Shown piece by piece: positions 61,909-64,000 of a stretch of 64,000 bases of DNA (position 1 is its first letter; each line of letters begins with the position of its first letter). A program made the translations under genes and the position numbers. The notes beneath the pieces are model-generated. The model worked only from the letters and a program-made list of their open reading frames with translations, made no database searches and was not told the origin of the DNA. This DNA comes from Lacibacter sp. H375 (GTDB lineage Bacteria > Bacteroidota > Bacteroidia > Chitinophagales > Chitinophagaceae), in the NCBI RefSeq assembly GCF_037892425.1, contig NZ_JBBKTT010000001.1:1116001-1180000 (forward strand). Direction: 5' to 3'.

Positions 61909-62544
61909 ATGCTAAAGAAAATCTCCATAGCTGTTTTTTGGTTTGCCTTCTTCGCATTCTTTTTATATAAACTGATACCGAAGTACAAGTATCTTACAAA
62001 TAGTTCTCTTGAACATTGGGGAGATAAGACCTCATTTGATAACAGCGTTTTTGCCATCCATATTTTTTCAGGCATTATTGTGTATTGTGCCGCCATACTA
62101 CAATTCACGCCTGCCATTCGGAACAGGTACATTTCCTTTCATCGAAAAACGGGCAAGCTCTATATTCTTTCATCGTTCATATGTATTACTACGTTGTACA
62201 TAATGTTACCCAGGACAGGATGCACCGCCTGTATGCCTTCACAATTTACAGTAACCAGTTTATGGCTGCTGTTTATCCTGCTTGCTTATTATTTTATTAA
62301 GCAACGGAAAATAGTATTGCATCAACGCATGATGATCAGCAGTTTTATCTGTGCGGCTTATTTTGTAACGATAAGAGTCATTGACACATACGCCATGGGA
62401 GTATTCAATTCTTTATTTACCGATAAATCAACTGCATTTCTTGTATCAGACATATTTGTGTGGCTGCTGCCATTGTTATTCTTCAATTTGTATTGGTTCA
62501 TAAATAAAAAAACTTTAAATAATGCAACGCAGAAACTTCATTAA
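61909..62544 (+). CDS. DUF2306 family membrane protein (second of two)
   Basis: 211 residues, about six membrane helices. It repeats the family pattern: FAIHIFSGIIVYCAAILQFT, RYISFHRKTGKLYILSSFIC and VLHQRMMISSFICAAYFVTI. Two Cys in MLPRTGCTACMPSQ are extra and could form a disulfide or bind metal. The last 23 bases overlap the start of the Tat-signal M20 hydrolase gene, an arrangement that couples their translation. Paralog of 49384-50025 and similar in layout to 45929-46681. Function unproven. Confidence 0.85.
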   Translation: MLKKISIAVFWFAFFAFFLYKLIPKYKYLTNSSLEHWGDKTSFDNSVFAIHIFSGIIVYCAAILQFTPAIRNRYISFHRKTGKLYILSSFICITTLYIMLPRTGCTACMPSQFTVTSLWLLFILLAYYFIKQRKIVLHQRMMISSFICAAYFVTIRVIDTYAMGVFNSLFTDKSTAFLVSDIFVWLLPLLFFNLYWFINKKTLNNATQKLH

Positions 62545-63841
62545 ACAATCATCGCTCACCGTAGTTGGCATGAGTGTATTTGGTTCTTTGTTATCGAACA
62601 GCAAAAAAGCAGGAGCCGCTTTAAGCGTAAACAGCAAGCGTATAGAACAACGCATTTTTGAACTGGCAAAATTTGGCATTGATGAAAAAGGCCGTGGTTA
62701 CCGTGTTGCTTATACCAAAGGCGATATTGAAGGCCGTGCATGGTTTATGGAACTGATGAAAAAAGCAGGACTTGATCCAACCATTGATGCAGCAGGCAAT
62801 ATCATTGGTAAGCGCAAAGGAAAAAATCCATTACACAAACCAATTGCATTTGGTTCGCATATTGATATGGTGCCCGACGGTGGTAACTATGATGGTACAC
62901 TCGGCTCCATCAGTGCATTGGAAGTAATTGAGATACTCAATGAAAACAATGTGGTTACAGAACATCCTTTGGAAGTGATCGTATTTGCTAATGAAGAAGG
63001 CGGCACCATTGGAAGTATGGCCATGGTGGGGAACTTAACTCCTGAAGGATTAAAACAAAAAAGCCAGAGTGGATTAACACAGGCAGAGGGCATCAAAGTT
63101 CTTGGTGGTAATCCAGATAATATTCAATCAGCGAAACGCACTAAAGGAGACATCCATGCATGGATTGAATTGCATATTGAGCAAGGCGGCATTTTAGAAA
63201 GAGAAAAGATACAGATCGGTGTGGTGGAAGGTATTGTGGGTATTGTGCATTGGGAAGTTACGGTTGAAGGTTTCGCTAATCATGCAGGTGCAACACCTAT
63301 GAACCTTCGACAAGATGCGTTGCTGGCTGCATCAAAATTTATTATTGCTGTAAACGAAGTGGTGAACAGTGTAAAAGGAACACAGGTAGGTACTGTTGGA
63401 AAAATTGCAGTACAGCCCGGAGCTTACAATGTTATTCCCGGTAAAGTTGTGTTGGGTTTAGAGATCCGTGATTTAGATGCTGCAAAAATTGAAATGCTCT
63501 TTAAAGAAATGGAGAAGCGTGCAGCAACCATTGCCACATCAACCAAAACAAAGATCAGTTTTGAACGGCAGGCCAATGAATCAAAGCCTGCATTGACCGA
63601 TAAAAAATTACAGCAGATCATCAATACATCAGCAAAAGCATTGGGCTTTACCACAAAGTTTATGCAAAGCGGTGCAGGTCATGATTCACAGGAAATAGCA
63701 GAGATAGCACCCGCTGCCATGATCTTTATTCCAAGTATTGGCGGCATCAGTCATTCATCTAAAGAATTTTCAACAGCAACAGATATGGCCAACGGAGCAA
63801 ATGTGTTGTTGCAAACCATCTTAAAAATTGATAAAGATTAA
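62522..63841 (+). CDS. M20-family N-carbamoyl-amino-acid/allantoate amidohydrolase-like enzyme, Tat-exported
   Basis: 439 residues. The twin-arginine signal MQRRNFIKQSSLTVVGMSVF is nearly the same as that of the dioxygenase. All zinc ligands of the hydantoinase/carbamoylase family are present: GSHIDMVPDGGNYDG (His, Asp), NEEGGTIGS (Glu), IELHIEQGGILER (His) and GISHSSKEFS (His). The lid domain AKRAATIATSTKTK is ordinary. The family removes a carbamoyl or ureido group from amino-acid derivatives in the cytosol; Tat export is unusual for it and places this reaction in the periplasm. It overlaps the DUF2306 gene by 23 bases. Confidence 0.92.
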   Translation: MQRRNFIKQSSLTVVGMSVFGSLLSNSKKAGAALSVNSKRIEQRIFELAKFGIDEKGRGYRVAYTKGDIEGRAWFMELMKKAGLDPTIDAAGNIIGKRKGKNPLHKPIAFGSHIDMVPDGGNYDGTLGSISALEVIEILNENNVVTEHPLEVIVFANEEGGTIGSMAMVGNLTPEGLKQKSQSGLTQAEGIKVLGGNPDNIQSAKRTKGDIHAWIELHIEQGGILEREKIQIGVVEGIVGIVHWEVTVEGFANHAGATPMNLRQDALLAASKFIIAVNEVVNSVKGTQVGTVGKIAVQPGAYNVIPGKVVLGLEIRDLDAAKIEMLFKEMEKRAATIATSTKTKISFERQANESKPALTDKKLQQIINTSAKALGFTTKFMQSGAGHDSQEIAEIAPAAMIFIPSIGGISHSSKEFSTATDMANGANVLLQTILKIDKD

Positions 63842-63878
63842 GCAGGGCTTATACTTCTCAAATCATAAGAATTCAAAC

Positions 63879-64000
63879 ATGCACACTCAAAAAGATCAAT
63901 CCGGCAATGAACGTGTTTATGCATTAGATGCCCTGCGTGGTATCATGATGTTACTCGGTCTTGTATTACATGCCGCATCAACATATTCTTTAAAAAGTGA
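63879..64000 (+). CDS. Acyltransferase family (acyltransferase 3-like) membrane protein, 5' end only
   Basis: The first 40 codons only. After MHTQKDQSGNERVYALDALR comes GIMMLLGLVLHAASTYS: the DALRG start with the helix-embedded His of acyltransferase-3/OpgC-like proteins. It is the fourth acyltransferase-like membrane protein of this cluster (after two HGSNAT-type and one DUF418). It starts 37 bases after the M20 hydrolase stop and runs off the window, so the operon extends further. Confidence 0.75.
   Translation, partial: MHTQKDQSGNERVYALDALRGIMMLLGLVLHAASTYSLKS

Noticed and set aside
45929-64000. Prophage or integrative element
   Set aside because: No integrase, transposase, structural phage gene, tRNA-linked direct repeat or conjugation gene was recognised in the run.

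Overview
The window reads as a chromosomal segment of a Bacteroidota bacterium, most likely of the Chitinophagia/Chitinophagales. This rests on type IX secretion (T9SS) parts, an Alternative Complex III fused in one locus with an aa3-type oxidase, a hybrid two-component regulator with Reg_prop propellers, families largely confined to Bacteroidota, and A-rich leaders without clear Shine-Dalgarno sites. No rRNA, tRNA, CRISPR array, phage or insertion sequence was recognised.

Layout. (1) 1-6.8 kb, minus strand: a T9SS surface trio made of a giant repeat adhesin with a type B sorting domain, a PorP/SprF outer-membrane protein and a PorE-like TPR/PD40 protein cut by the window edge. (2) 7.1-8.2 kb: a SAM-dependent methyltransferase. 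(3) 8.3-24.1 kb, minus strand: an almost unbroken respiratory operon. It runs from ActA through ActB, ActC, ActD, ActE and ActF (Alternative Complex III), then oxidase subunits II and I, haem O synthase, two subunit III-family proteins and subunit IV. After a visible terminator come the copper chaperone SCO and a DUF420 membrane protein. Together these carry electrons from menaquinol to oxygen and include the cofactor assembly factors. (4) 24.3-40.7 kb: housekeeping and mixed genes: a DUF6787 protein, a TPR protein, PurN, a divergent pair of methyltransferases, an RIC di-iron repair protein with a CRP/FNR-like palindrome upstream, a divergent pbpC/alpha-2-macroglobulin pair, a GNAT acetyltransferase and an M19 dipeptidase.

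(5) 40.7-64 kb: a large hybrid histidine kinase/AraC regulator (minus strand) faces a run of about eighteen plus-strand genes that continues past the window edge. Nearly all encode exported or membrane proteins. Exported enzymes: a Tat-signal flavin amine oxidase, a Tat-signal intradiol-type dioxygenase, a Tat-signal M20 carbamoylase-like hydrolase, a class C beta-lactamase-like hydrolase and an N-acyl-D-amino-acid deacylase-like amidohydrolase. Membrane proteins: an APC permease, a sterol-desaturase-like hydroxylase, two DUF2306 proteins plus one with a similar histidine pattern, two paralogous HGSNAT/DUF1624-type proteins, a DUF418 protein and the start of an acyltransferase. Small periplasmic proteins: DUF3500, lipocalin-like, NTF2 and an NTF2-cupin fusion. 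There is no SusC/SusD pair, so it is not an ordinary polysaccharide utilisation locus. My best reading is an envelope-localised catabolic or modification locus for N-acylated or N-carbamoylated amino-acid-like compounds; that is inference, and it is the most likely place for an undescribed system here.

Non-coding signals include several intrinsic terminators, two near-identical hairpin repeats inside the 45-64 kb cluster, a long imperfect inverted repeat at 27.1-27.25 kb, and short leader repeats inside the respiratory operon. Start codons were moved from the longest possible reading frame wherever a signal peptide or an ATG clearly fixed a shorter one.
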